Below, in pieces: positions 15,722-24,257 of a stretch of DNA of 46,607 nucleotides. Under the pieces are notes generated by a model, which was not told the DNA's origin, did no database searches, and saw nothing but the letters and a program-made list of their open reading frames with translations. Position numbers and translations under genes: made by a program. The DNA comes from Treponema sp. UBA937 (lineage in GTDB: Bacteria; Spirochaetota; Spirochaetia; Treponematales; Breznakiellaceae), in the NCBI GenBank assembly GCA_002293455.1, contig DBDH01000019.1, positions 53,059-99,665 of the forward strand, written 5' to 3'. Every line of letters starts with the position of its first letter. Within the stretch, counting starts at the first letter, position 1.

Positions 15722-18592
15722 TTATAGATTCAAACCTAATCCGATATTAAAATAAAAATCATTTGTTTTCCCGTCATTCATGTTAGATATTTTCCAAGCG
15801 CCCCATATATTGGGACTCAGTGCTAATGACGAAACAGCTCCTATCGGAATGGTGCTGTCCAAACCCAAGCGCAGGATAAGTGATTGAGCCAAAAGTATAT
15901 CCTGAGACAGGAGATTGCCTTCGGCAGCCGGCAGCCCTTTTCCGTCGTACACAACTCCTCTGTATGATAGAACGCCATACCATCGATTAAAATAAATATG
16001 GGAAAGGTTTTTTTGTATTTCAAACTTGAATAATGTAAATTCAACCTGCGCGCCGCCAAGCCACTGTACATTCAGTCCGTTCGGCGAAGGATATTCGATA
16101 GACGCCATGTTGGAAAAATAAGAAGCGTAATTCCGGCTGCTTCCATGAATATTCATACCCATTGTGTCCCAGGCGCCGTAGAACTGAAAATAAAGGGGAA
16201 AAACTTTTTCCAACGCGATGCTGATAGTCCCATCAAGCCTTGTCTGCGAAAAATCAAAAGGCGTTCTATAATACAGAGTGATATTCGCTCCGGTCCCAAA
16301 AAGCTGCCAGACATAACGGTACAAGTTAGACCAGGAAACACCCAGAGTTCCGGAAAATTCCGGTTCCCCGTAAGTCCAGGTGTATGCGCTGGAATTATTA
16401 AAAGGATTATTTGCATGAATCGAAAAATTGATGCCTGCCATAGCACTGATATAATTCCGCTCACTTCCGACACTTCTCGCAAAAGAACCTGAAAGTGAAG
16501 CCTGGGTTCTGCGGTAAGAATTACTGCCATACATAACATCAACCCCGTCCGCAAAGGAAAGCGCAAGGGGAAATCCAAAATAATTATTATTCCAATCGAT
16601 AACGACATTCGCCATCTTGGCTTTCCAATCGCCGATTGCGGATAAAATGATGGTGTTGGTTTCCGTGGGATCCATCATCACAGACATGATTCCCAAGCCG
16701 TCAAAGCTGATAAAGGACTCCGTTGTCCTGATAAGCGGCTGCATAGGAAGCCATAACTTTAGAGGATTCATGTAACCCAGACCGAAGTAGGGTTTATCGA
16801 TAATTTCAGCGGTTATGTTATGTGCATCTTCCGCTGGGGAAATTATGGGAATATTTTCATCATTCGGTATAAGTCTTATTTCGGTTTTTGTGCCGGAGAG
16901 CGTATTCATCGTTTCCGGAAAGCGCATGAGTTTATCCTCGGCAAAAAAAGCTCCCCGGTAATAAATATCACCATCAATATGAACAGGAAGAAACACCCCG
17001 CCGGAAAAATCAGCCGAATGAAACACCGCATCCATCACCGAATCTTCGCCATTGAAACGGGAAATATCGATGACGCCTAGTTTGTACATCCTGTCATCAT
17101 GGTTATACACAAACATTATGTGTCCGTTGGAAACCCTCAGGTTACGGATATATTTCCAGCGCAGAGCGTCATCTTCCAGACCGCTTTCAAGGACATATTC
17201 TTTTTTTGTTTCATAATTGAACATGCACAATTCGCGGACGCCTTTTACCGCGCGGGCATACAACACCCACGACTCATTAATCGCATAAGGTGCCGCATAT
17301 ATAACGTTTTCATTACCGCGCAGAAGAATTTCCTCGCTTCCTGAAAAAGGCCTGTAGACAATCGTATTGTTGTGCAGATCAGAACCGATGCCAATTACTC
17401 CTTCACGAAAATATTGTCCGCGGTAAAGACTTTCCCACTCTCTGCCGGTTTTCCGTCCGTTTGAAGCATTGTATTCAGTTACTACCGCGGAAGCCAATTG
17501 TCCTTTGTAACGGTAACTTGAAAGAAGCAGCGTTTCACCGCTGAGAGAGACGGCCATATCGTACACCTGAAAATCCATGGACATAACTTTTTCAATTATT
17601 TCGGTTTCAGGATGGTAACGCAATAATTCAAGGTTAAGCTGGTCTTCGAAATATATTTCATTTTCAGAAGCCGCAAGAACATTAATAAAAGAGCGTTTGG
17701 ATGTAAACGGAATACTTTGAGGATTTTCCCTTATATTTTCCAGAGTGAGCGTATTAAGAAAATCTTCCCAGGCGCGCATAAATTGAATGCCGTATGTTTT
17801 TTCAAACAAGCGGTATAATCCAGAGTTGTATACGATAAAGGAAAAAGGGAATTCCTGTCCCATCAACTGCCAGAGTTCCGCGTATTTTTCCATGCCGTAT
17901 TTTTCCTGCAAATAGGCCGAAAAAAGTCCGCCGTATTCGTAATATGCGCCTTGATCCGGGGGCAGATCATAAGCCCCGGAAAGCTGAAACGGAGTTAAGG
18001 TTTTTTCTTCATGCAAAGCCTGGCGGATTTTCTGTTTGATAAGCGGATCATTCACCCGGCCGAAACCGCCCAAACTTTCAAAACTGACGGTAACACCTTC
18101 CACCATAAACATAGATGCGTTCAGCGCCGCGGGGATCACCCATCCTCCAAAAATACGGTTCATTATTTCAAAACCGGGGCTCATGGAATTAAAAGAAAAG
18201 ACATGCGCAAGTTCATGTAAAAAAAGGCCGCGCAGCGCGTTTTCAAAAGTCGTCCATTCCAGGTCAGGAGGAGTATCAAACAGAACGATGTGGGGATAGG
18301 GCAGCGAATACATATAACCGTTGAATTGATCCGTATCGGGAGTAATGACGACAGGTATTCTTTTATAGAGATTGATTCCCAAAAGCGTATTAAGCTCCTG
18401 GTACACTTCATCGGCAAAGCCCGCCAAAGTATGGGCCGTTAGTTCCGATTCCCTCGGAAAGATGATATCAAAATGTTCGGTTTTAATCGTACGCAGCGAA
18501 CGAAAAGGCCTGAAATTTTGAGCGGGAAGCGTTAACGTTCCGAGAAACATCAACATGCAAATTTGCAATAACACCGTTTTCTTTCGAAGCAT
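15722..18592 (-). CDS. exported protein: gluzincin-like metalloprotease domain, beta-propeller-like region, C-terminal outer-membrane barrel
   Basis: I do not recognise a named family. The protein has about 956 residues. A Sec signal peptide (about 1-24, ending LPAQ) precedes a domain (about 27-290) with the zinc-protease motif HELAH at 126-130. A likely third ligand is Glu165 in VEGV, 35 residues later, the spacing of gluzincin/peptidase-MA-like enzymes. The middle part (about 300-590) is a series of short beta repeats resembling TolB/WD40-like propeller blades. From about 640 to the end the protein alternates polar and aromatic strands like an outer-membrane barrel, ending in IGLGLNL. I infer a surface- or periplasm-facing protease anchored by its own barrel. 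The second of two adjacent ATGs is chosen, because AAAGGAG lies 6 bases upstream of it and only 3 from the first. The gene is divergent from murA. Confidence 0.75.
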   Translation of the reverse strand: MLRKKTVLLQICMLMFLGTLTLPAQNFRPFRSLRTIKTEHFDIIFPRESELTAHTLAGFADEVYQELNTLLGINLYKRIPVVITPDTDQFNGYMYSLPYPHIVLFDTPPDLEWTTFENALRGLFLHELAHVFSFNSMSPGFEIMNRIFGGWVIPAALNASMFMVEGVTVSFESLGGFGRVNDPLIKQKIRQALHEEKTLTPFQLSGAYDLPPDQGAYYEYGGLFSAYLQEKYGMEKYAELWQLMGQEFPFSFIVYNSGLYRLFEKTYGIQFMRAWEDFLNTLTLENIRENPQSIPFTSKRSFINVLAASENEIYFEDQLNLELLRYHPETEIIEKVMSMDFQVYDMAVSLSGETLLLSSYRYKGQLASAVVTEYNASNGRKTGREWESLYRGQYFREGVIGIGSDLHNNTIVYRPFSGSEEILLRGNENVIYAAPYAINESWVLYARAVKGVRELCMFNYETKKEYVLESGLEDDALRWKYIRNLRVSNGHIMFVYNHDDRMYKLGVIDISRFNGEDSVMDAVFHSADFSGGVFLPVHIDGDIYYRGAFFAEDKLMRFPETMNTLSGTKTEIRLIPNDENIPIISPAEDAHNITAEIIDKPYFGLGYMNPLKLWLPMQPLIRTTESFISFDGLGIMSVMMDPTETNTIILSAIGDWKAKMANVVIDWNNNYFGFPLALSFADGVDVMYGSNSYRRTQASLSGSFARSVGSERNYISAMAGINFSIHANNPFNNSSAYTWTYGEPEFSGTLGVSWSNLYRYVWQLFGTGANITLYYRTPFDFSQTRLDGTISIALEKVFPLYFQFYGAWDTMGMNIHGSSRNYASYFSNMASIEYPSPNGLNVQWLGGAQVEFTLFKFEIQKNLSHIYFNRWYGVLSYRGVVYDGKGLPAAEGNLLSQDILLAQSLILRLGLDSTIPIGAVSSLALSPNIWGAWKISNMNDGKTNDFYFNIGLGLNL

Positions 18593-18629
18593 CATCAGCT
18601 CCTTTGAAAAGAATCTTCATCTTTGTTGT

Positions 18630-18657
18630 ATAATACTAATGACACCGCAAAAGTAAA
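18630..18657 (-). promoter_or_regulatory. possible promoter of the protease/barrel gene
   Basis: On the minus strand TTTACT (18652-18657) and TATTAT (18630-18635) are 16 bases apart, giving a leader that contains the AAAGGAG site. A 7-base palindrome (AATGATA/TATCATT, 18660-18686) lies between this and the divergent murA promoter and could be a shared control site. Confidence 0.35.
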
Positions 18658-18698
18658 AAAATGATACAAGATTTGTTTATATCATTCAATATGGGCTG

Positions 18699-18727
18699 TT
18701 GACCGCCGCCGACAGGTGAGATAAAAT
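18699..18727 (+). promoter_or_regulatory. sigma70-like promoter of murA, leaderless arrangement
   Basis: TTGACC (18699-18704) and TAAAAT (18722-18727) are 17 bases apart. The -10 element ends 7 bases before the ATG at 18735, which predicts transcription starting at the start codon. The purine stretch AGGTGAG is too far upstream to act as a normal ribosome-binding site and would not be transcribed. Confidence 0.55.
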
Positions 18728-18734
18728 TACCGCT

Positions 18735-20018
18735 ATGAATGAATACCTTATTGAAGGCGGATGTTCCGTTTCCGGAACAATCAAAGCCAGCGGTAATAAA
18801 AACGCGGCATTGCCCTGTCTCGCGGCGGCTTTGCTGACTGATGAACCTTTAATCCTAAGAAATATCCCCGACATAGAAGATGTTCAGGTTATGCTGGACA
18901 TTTACCGGTCTTTGGGCGGCGAAGTTGAACGCGTAGAGCCCAACGCTTATAAAATGACGCTTCAAAACATCAAAAGTTCCGAAGTTCCCCTGGAGCATTC
19001 CAGGAAAATCAGGGCTTCCATTTTGTTTGCCGGCCCGCTTCTTGCGCGCACCGGAACCGTTATTCTTCCGCCTCCCGGCGGGGATGTTATCGGGCGGCGG
19101 CGTCTCGATACGCATTTTCTTGCCCTCACCGAACTGGGCGCCGAAGTCGATATGAACGGAACGATTATCTTTAAGGCCCTGCGCCTCAAAGGCAATGATA
19201 TTTTTCTGGATGAAGCCTCGGTAACCGCCACCGAAAACGCGGTTATGGCGGCAGTGCTGGCGGAAGGTGAAACCGTTTTAACCAACGCCGCCAGTGAGCC
19301 CCACGTGCAGGATCTTTGCCGGATGCTCGTTTGCATGGGAGCGGATATCGAAGGAATCGGGTCGAATATTTTACGGATTAACGGTGTTGAAAAACTCCGC
19401 GGCTGCGATTTTGCCATCGGCGCCGATTTCATGGAAGTAGGTTCGTTTATCGGACTTGCGGCGGCAGCAAGAAGCGAACTTTGTATTGAAGGCCCGCGGC
19501 TTTCCGACCTGCGCCCCGCGAAAATAGCCTTCAGCAAACTAGGCATTTCCTGGGAGCATGAAGGCACAACGCTTAGGGTTCCCAAAAAGCAGGAAATGAA
19601 AGTGAACTGTGACCTCGGCGGTATGATCCCCAAAATTGATGACGCTCCCTGGCCGGGATTCCCGCCGGATTTGATGAGCATCATTGTGGTTGTGGCGACT
19701 CAAGTAGAAGGGACTATTTTGGTCCATGAAAAAATGTTCGAGTCCCGCATGTTTTTTGTGGACAAGCTCATCGGGATGGGAGCAAGGATTGTTCTTTGCG
19801 ACCCGCACCGGGCCGTTGTTTCCGGTCCGACTAAATTAAGCGCGTCGGAACTCACGAGTCCCGATGTCCGCGCCGGTATGGCAATGGTTATTGCCGCCAT
19901 GTGCGCCGAAGGCAGAAGCGTCATCAAGAACGTGTATCAGATTGAACGGGGATATGAAAACCTGGTGGGCCGTCTTTCCGCCCTCGGTGCTAAAATCACC
20001 CGCGGACATGACTGTTAA
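18735..20018 (+). CDS. murA: UDP-N-acetylglucosamine 1-carboxyvinyltransferase with Asp in place of the active-site Cys
   Basis: Catalyses the first committed step of peptidoglycan synthesis, transferring enolpyruvate from PEP to UDP-GlcNAc in the cytoplasm. The 427-residue length and the two-domain EPSP-synthase-like fold are typical. Conserved features are SGNKNAALP (19-27), the active-site loop PPPGGDVIGRRRLDTH (112-127) and the C-terminal DVRAGMAMVIAA block. In the loop the residue corresponding to E. coli Cys115 is Asp117. Known Cys-to-Asp MurA enzymes (Mycobacterium, Chlamydia, Borrelia) remain active but are insensitive to fosfomycin, so intrinsic resistance is expected. The gene is divergent from the protease/barrel gene and ends 6 bases before a convergent gene remnant. 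Confidence 0.96.
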   Translation: MNEYLIEGGCSVSGTIKASGNKNAALPCLAAALLTDEPLILRNIPDIEDVQVMLDIYRSLGGEVERVEPNAYKMTLQNIKSSEVPLEHSRKIRASILFAGPLLARTGTVILPPPGGDVIGRRRLDTHFLALTELGAEVDMNGTIIFKALRLKGNDIFLDEASVTATENAVMAAVLAEGETVLTNAASEPHVQDLCRMLVCMGADIEGIGSNILRINGVEKLRGCDFAIGADFMEVGSFIGLAAAARSELCIEGPRLSDLRPAKIAFSKLGISWEHEGTTLRVPKKQEMKVNCDLGGMIPKIDDAPWPGFPPDLMSIIVVVATQVEGTILVHEKMFESRMFFVDKLIGMGARIVLCDPHRAVVSGPTKLSASELTSPDVRAGMAMVIAAMCAEGRSVIKNVYQIERGYENLVGRLSALGAKITRGHDC

Positions 20019-20024
20019 GGCCAT

Positions 20025-20235
20025 TCATGCTTTCAACAATAATTCTTTCTCGGCGGAGTTTAAGGTAGAAATCCGTATATCTTTACGGTTTTCAAGTTTT
20101 GAGACAGCGGTTTGAGTAAAATGTGATATTTCACTTTGTCTTACTCCGTATTTTTCCCGAAGCATTGCAAGCCGAATATTAAGACTTTCTTCCTGAGCCA
20201 TCTTTTTGGGCCCGCGCAAGGACTTCCGGTTTCAT
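20025..20235 (-). pseudogene. frameshifted HTH-XRE antitoxin-like remnant
   Basis: The intact frame (20025-20219) encodes a Cro/C1-type helix-turn-helix with the segment SEISHFTQTAVSKLENRKDIRISTL, which resembles the XRE antitoxins of RelE/HigB-like modules. The expected N-terminus (MKPEVLARAQK) is found just upstream from ATG 20235, but in another frame. One extra base in the AAAAAGATGG stretch would account for the break. After ISTL the usual C-terminal antitoxin block is missing and the frame stops within about 12 residues. No toxin gene lies beside it. A decayed antitoxin is the best reading; a sequencing error or programmed frameshift is possible. It starts 5 bases after the J-domain gene. 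Confidence 0.55.
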
Positions 20236-20240
20236 ATTGT

Positions 20241-21098
20241 CTAACCTTGCCCGCTGCCCCGTTCCCGCAAGGCTTCCCGGTAGGCTTCCTTTATTTTCAT
20301 AAAGGCTTTTTCGGCGTCAAGCTGGCGCTGTTTGTCTAAAAATTGAAGCTGGTCCGGGTGAAACTGTGTGGCGAGTTTTCTGTAGGTTGATTTGATTTCA
20401 TGAATTGTCGCATTCGGTTCCAGGCCCAAGATCAGCCAGGGATGTATGTCCTCGGATACAGAAGCGGCCCGCGGAATCTCATAAGACGGATCGAGCCTCG
20501 AACGGATATAGCGGGCTTCCGCAAGACCATCTCCAAAAGCCATGTGTTCCAGGGCTTCGCCGATCTTTTCGAGGTTTCCCTTTTTCTTTCGCCGGGCAAC
20601 AAGGCTTTCCGAGAGCAAATCTGAATTCAGCAGTACAACACGGGAAGACGCAAGCCGGCAGTAAGATTCCACGGAGGAAATATCATCAGAATCGATCTGA
20701 AAATTGATAACGGCGCTTCGGACAACGGCTTCCCGAAAAGGAAGCGCGTCAAAATCGTGTATATGATACTCTTTTGCCGTCTGGGATGATTCAAACAGAA
20801 TGATCATTCCTAAAGCGCAGAATGCCGCAAGACCGGGTTCGCTTTCGTTGAAACGCACGGGACCGGGATTTTCAAAATAGGACAGAAGGGCTTTATCATC
20901 ATTGATTTGATCCGTTAATCCTTGCAGCAATAACCCGATCAAAATGCCGATAAAAATCCCCGCAATCCCGCCCAATATCCCGATAAGTCCTCCCAAAAGC
21001 GGCCCGAGCCAGAAAGGTTTCTTTTTTCCGAAGATTTTTTTTATCCGGCGGATCGATGTTTTGAGGAAAACTTTTATGCCGGAAAAAAACTTAACCAT
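20241..21098 (-). CDS. DjlA-like membrane-anchored J-domain protein
   Basis: A putative DnaK co-chaperone of 285 residues. A Gly/Ile-rich transmembrane segment (about 31-59) follows a basic N-terminus. A helical middle region (about 85-205) resembles the TerB-like domain of DjlA. The C-terminal J domain (about 218-280) carries the HPD tripeptide at 247-249, which stimulates DnaK ATPase. This order (membrane anchor, TerB-like, C-terminal J) is that of DjlA rather than DnaJ. The start overlaps the stop of the upstream 605-residue membrane protein by 8 bases, so the three-gene cluster 20241-23830 is probably one operon acting at the inner membrane. Confidence 0.8.
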   Translation of the reverse strand: MVKFFSGIKVFLKTSIRRIKKIFGKKKPFWLGPLLGGLIGILGGIAGIFIGILIGLLLQGLTDQINDDKALLSYFENPGPVRFNESEPGLAAFCALGMIILFESSQTAKEYHIHDFDALPFREAVVRSAVINFQIDSDDISSVESYCRLASSRVVLLNSDLLSESLVARRKKKGNLEKIGEALEHMAFGDGLAEARYIRSRLDPSYEIPRAASVSEDIHPWLILGLEPNATIHEIKSTYRKLATQFHPDQLQFLDKQRQLDAEKAFMKIKEAYREALRERGSGQG

Positions 21099-22908
21099 GC
21101 TGACCCGCGAGCATGATCAAGGCAAAGATGAAACACACAAAATTGACGGCAAAGAAAACAAGAAAGGCCCCGGTAAAACTCATGCTTAAAATCAAGCTTG
21201 TCCCTATCGTATGCACTATATTCCGGGAAAAAGCAGTCAGGCCGCTAAAAACGACCGGAAGCATTCCGATCATGGGGAAGATGATATAGCGCGGCCGTTT
21301 TATCGCACGAAAACGCCAGCCTATGATGATGATCAGAACCGCCAAAGGCAGATAGGACATGGGTTCCATGAACCGGTTCAGGATTTCCGCTTCAAATACT
21401 TCAGGAATGTATCCGTAGGAGCTTAATTGGTCTATTCCCTGAAATAAGTTCCGCAGAGACAAGCTGTTGATACCCCTTTCGGCATTTGACAGAAGCAGAA
21501 AATCTTCGTAAGAAACATTCAACATCACCTGCGTACCGGCAGCATTGCCGTTTGCGCTTTCAGGCCTCGACCAGCGCGGCAGCCATCGAATGGTTTCATC
21601 GTTTCGATCCAGAACATGCATTAAAAGCACCGATTCACGGATTCCGTTTCCGCTGCCGGAATTGCCTCCATCGGTATGTATATCAAGCGGAATGACTTTT
21701 CCGTAGGGAGCTTCCAGACGGTAGGCAAGAGCGCCGCCGCCGTCAAAAGCGATAATTTCAATTCCCATAGCGTAAGAAAAATCCGGAAGAGCGGACAAAG
21801 CGTCCATACGGATGATCATTCTTCCGGCGGCGGACGAATCTCTTTCGGGAATAGGGAGCGAGAAAACGGCTCCGCTTTGCAATTCGCCGGAATCCATGTG
21901 CATTTCATCCTGGAAAAAGGCGGTTTTTTCCATCCCGGCTTTCGTCATCTCAAAAAAGTCTTGCAATTCCAAATCATCCGGCGTTTCCGCGATTAGATCC
22001 TGAAAAATATAGTAAGCGCGGATCCAATCGCCGGAACCCATGGCATTGTAGCCGTCCAGTTTTCTATGAAAGAGCGAATAGGTATGAAGCTCCGCGGAAC
22101 TCGGTTCCAGCGATGCTATTTTATTCCATGCTTCGGCCGCGAATCTTTCGATAGATACTTTTTCCGCGCTGCCGTCCCGGGTAAAACGGGACGCAAGCGC
22201 CGCCAGCCAGTGGGCATTGTAATACCGTTCTTCGCCGAAGGCTTTTTCCGCTAAGGACAAAGCCTCTTTTGCGTCCAAAGGAGCCCAATCGGAAGGAATG
22301 CCCAAGGTAAGCCAGGGATCATTCTCCGATTCTTCCCGGATTTCAGCCGCCGCAGCCATTTCCTGATCGTTTAATCCTAAAACGACCCGTTCCCGTAAAC
22401 CGCCGCTTTCAAGTTCGGGACTGCCGGACCAGATACTCTCGCAAACCGCTATATAACGGGCGGCGTTGTTCCAATCTGCTTCATCAGCCGCTTTCCTCGC
22501 GTCATTGAGGGAATCCCGGTACAATTTGCCTTCATATCTCATGCTTTCCCGTGAATTCGTCAACAAAGGAAGCGCCAGCAAAGATAAAAGCCCGTATAGC
22601 ACACAAAGGATAATCGCCAGCAGAATATGTCCGCGGATTATTTCCAAAAATCTTGATGAAAAACCGGAAAACTGATCCCCCGGAGATTCCTGAAGCCCAA
22701 AAGGAATAACCAAAGCAGAAAGAGAAAGAGCCGGAAAAAGCAGAATAAAATCGATGAATCCTCTCGTAAGCCGCCACGAAAAGGAAAAAAGCGCCAAGGG
22801 AGCGGGAGTATCCGGAAAAATAATCCTAAAACATAACACCAAGACCAGGGAAACGGCTAAAAAAATCGATGAAATGATAAATACCGAGTATGAACCTTTT
22901 TTATTCAT
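21091..22908 (-). CDS. membrane protein with 3+3 transmembrane layout and large central domain (remotely LptF/LptG-like)
   Basis: A 605-residue protein with three N-terminal transmembrane segments (about 8-25, 45-65, 85-110). A soluble region of about 390 residues follows: helical and repeat-like up to about 330, more beta-rich afterwards. Three C-terminal transmembrane segments (about 505-525, 535-555, 575-600) end the protein. The segment just before the last block (LRNLFQGIDQLSSYGY and FMEPMSYLPLAVLI) resembles the end of LptF/LptG permeases, which extract lipopolysaccharide with LptB, but similarity is weak. ATG 22908 is chosen: GGAGG lies about 10 bases upstream and it overlaps the previous stop by 8 bases. 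The TTG at 22932 is the only more distal start. Function unknown. Confidence 0.6.
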   Translation of the reverse strand: MNKKGSYSVFIISSIFLAVSLVLVLCFRIIFPDTPAPLALFSFSWRLTRGFIDFILLFPALSLSALVIPFGLQESPGDQFSGFSSRFLEIIRGHILLAIILCVLYGLLSLLALPLLTNSRESMRYEGKLYRDSLNDARKAADEADWNNAARYIAVCESIWSGSPELESGGLRERVVLGLNDQEMAAAAEIREESENDPWLTLGIPSDWAPLDAKEALSLAEKAFGEERYYNAHWLAALASRFTRDGSAEKVSIERFAAEAWNKIASLEPSSAELHTYSLFHRKLDGYNAMGSGDWIRAYYIFQDLIAETPDDLELQDFFEMTKAGMEKTAFFQDEMHMDSGELQSGAVFSLPIPERDSSAAGRMIIRMDALSALPDFSYAMGIEIIAFDGGGALAYRLEAPYGKVIPLDIHTDGGNSGSGNGIRESVLLMHVLDRNDETIRWLPRWSRPESANGNAAGTQVMLNVSYEDFLLLSNAERGINSLSLRNLFQGIDQLSSYGYIPEVFEAEILNRFMEPMSYLPLAVLIIIIGWRFRAIKRPRYIIFPMIGMLPVVFSGLTAFSRNIVHTIGTSLILSMSFTGAFLVFFAVNFVCFIFALIMLAGQHG

Positions 22909-23830
22909 CTTTTTTAAGCCTCCCTCGGGCAAAATAAACCAACAAAGAATAAAGAACTACGAGCGCGGCAATGCCTGTCAGAATAAATGGTTCCGCATAT
23001 TGATCCGGCAGCCGATTTCCCAAGAAATTCCGGATAAGCTCCAGAATTTCACCGGTATTCAGAAAAATTTCCAAAGTCAGAATCCCCCGGAAAACCAAAG
23101 CGCCAAGAAAAAGGTTTGCTAAATGCCAGCGGCTTACGGTAAAAAGAAACCTGAGAGAACACAGTAAAAGGCAGATTGCCGCGGTGTATATGATAAAAAG
23201 AATAGGCCCTTCGTCCAGTAAACTTTGATGATGTCTCGCAGCTAAGGAAAAATCCAGCATGATGCTTTCAAGGAAATACGGCATATCCGGCTGAAAAGGA
23301 GCGGACGGCAGCGGCAATATGCTGTTTCCCGGTCCGGCAGGTTTTTCCTGATAAATCAGCGGCTGCCCCGGAATAGAAACAACGCGGCTGCCGTCCGGCT
23401 TTGCCGGATCTTCAAGCAAAATTATCGTAATATCATGCTGATTCAGCATAAGTCCAGATTTTCCCAGCGTTGAAACCCGCCCCGAAACTTCCGGAGGATA
23501 CCGTTCAATCAATCTACATTGGCTTCTCAGGCCGATACTAACGGCAACATTCAATCCTATCGAAATAAGCAAAACAACCAATATTGTTACAGGGGCTTTA
23601 ATCTTTCTTCGGACAGAATAACTCAATGTCAGCAAAATCGACAGATACAGGCTGAATGGAACCGACTCCGCCGACACCCGCAGAATTTCCCGCAGAATCG
23701 ATACATCAAAAGCGGGGATATGCCGGGCCGCGTCAATCCATACCGCAGCGAATTTGAGCAGAGACAAAGAAAGCAGAGCGATTACGAATGTAATCGTATA
23801 GAAAAGTATTAACTTGGCTATTCCTTTCAC
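22901..23830 (-). CDS. membrane protein with 3+3 transmembrane layout (remotely LptF/LptG-like)
   Basis: A 309-residue protein. Three hydrophobic segments lie in the first 105 residues (about 7-29, 52-70, 78-100), an extracytoplasmic stretch of about 100 residues comes next (about 105-205), and three further segments follow (about 208-230, 240-258, 283-302). The layout is that of a minimal LptF/LptG protein, and it directly precedes and overlaps a second protein with the same 3+3 plan. That is why I consider a divergent permease pair; no diagnostic motif proves it. The start is GTG 23830 without a ribosome-binding site. A TTGCAA/TACGCT promoter ends 6 bases upstream, the same leaderless pattern seen elsewhere in this window. 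Confidence 0.55.
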   Translation of the reverse strand: MKGIAKLILFYTITFVIALLSLSLLKFAAVWIDAARHIPAFDVSILREILRVSAESVPFSLYLSILLTLSYSVRRKIKAPVTILVVLLISIGLNVAVSIGLRSQCRLIERYPPEVSGRVSTLGKSGLMLNQHDITIILLEDPAKPDGSRVVSIPGQPLIYQEKPAGPGNSILPLPSAPFQPDMPYFLESIMLDFSLAARHHQSLLDEGPILFIIYTAAICLLLCSLRFLFTVSRWHLANLFLGALVFRGILTLEIFLNTGEILELIRNFLGNRLPDQYAEPFILTGIAALVVLYSLLVYFARGRLKKDE

Positions 23831-23836
23831 AAATTA

Positions 23837-23865
23837 AGCGTAACACGCCGGAGCCTCGTTTGCAA
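23837..23865 (-). promoter_or_regulatory. possible promoter of the 3+3-TM/DjlA cluster, leaderless arrangement
   Basis: On the minus strand TTGCAA (23860-23865) and TACGCT (23837-23842) are 17 bases apart. The -10 element ends 6 bases before the GTG at 23830. The -10 match is weak but identical to the one proposed for glyA. Confidence 0.35.
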
Positions 23866-23885
23866 GCATTCTTTTTATTAACAAG

Positions 23886-23894
23886 TTATCCACA
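23886..23894 (+). promoter_or_regulatory. DnaA box (perfect consensus)
   Basis: TTATCCACA, the consensus DnaA-binding site, lies at the left edge of the AT-rich gene-free block 23870-24260. Confidence 0.6.
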
Positions 23895-24078
23895 AACAGA
23901 AAAAACCGGCGAGAAAATCGATGAGGCATTCAATATAGATATTTCACTAACGAGAAATTTCAATATTTGATAATTCATTATAATATAACAAAATAGTTAT
24001 TTTAGAAATACGATTTAAATCATGATTAAAAAATGTGTATACAAACAGATACAGTTTGATTTTTTATACATGATAATC

Positions 24079-24112
24079 AACAAGTTATCCACAACTTGTC
24101 AAGAAGCTGACA
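24079..24112 (+). promoter_or_regulatory. second perfect DnaA box within a palindrome
   Basis: TTATCCACA at 24085-24093 is embedded in a dyad of 7-base arms (ACAAGTT/AACTTGT). A short TGTCA/TGACA dyad follows immediately. It is about 200 bases from the first box, with very AT-rich sequence between. Confidence 0.6.
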
Positions 24113-24143
24113 TACCGATAGTTAAATGCCCGTTATATAAGGA

Positions 24144-24168
24144 ATTAAAGGATATATACTCCTTTAAT
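24144..24168. repeat. 9-base perfect inverted repeat
   Basis: ATTAAAGGA (24144-24152) and TCCTTTAAT (24160-24168) enclose a 7-base loop. It is the first of three consecutive palindromes between the DnaA boxes and the ClbS-like gene. Confidence 0.55.
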
Positions 24169-24172
24169 GTTA

Positions 24173-24214
24173 GTTTCTGAAATAATGAATTAGTTAATTC
24201 CTTATTTCAGAAAC
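24173..24214. repeat. 19-base inverted repeat, strong hairpin
   Basis: Arms 24173-24191 and 24196-24214 pair over 19 positions with a single mismatch around a 4-base loop AGTT. No T-run follows on either strand, so a recombination, cruciform or protein-binding role is as plausible as termination. Confidence 0.65.
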
Positions 24215-24228
24215 ACTTAGATCGGAAA

Positions 24229-24257
24229 TAGTCAAATAGTTTTGGTTTGTTTGACTA
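24229..24257 (-). terminator. stem-loop just after the ClbS-like gene
   Basis: TAGTCAAA (24229-24236) and TTTGACTA (24250-24257) pair around a 13-base loop, 4 bases past the stop codon of the minus-strand gene. A weak terminator for that gene is likely. Confidence 0.5.
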
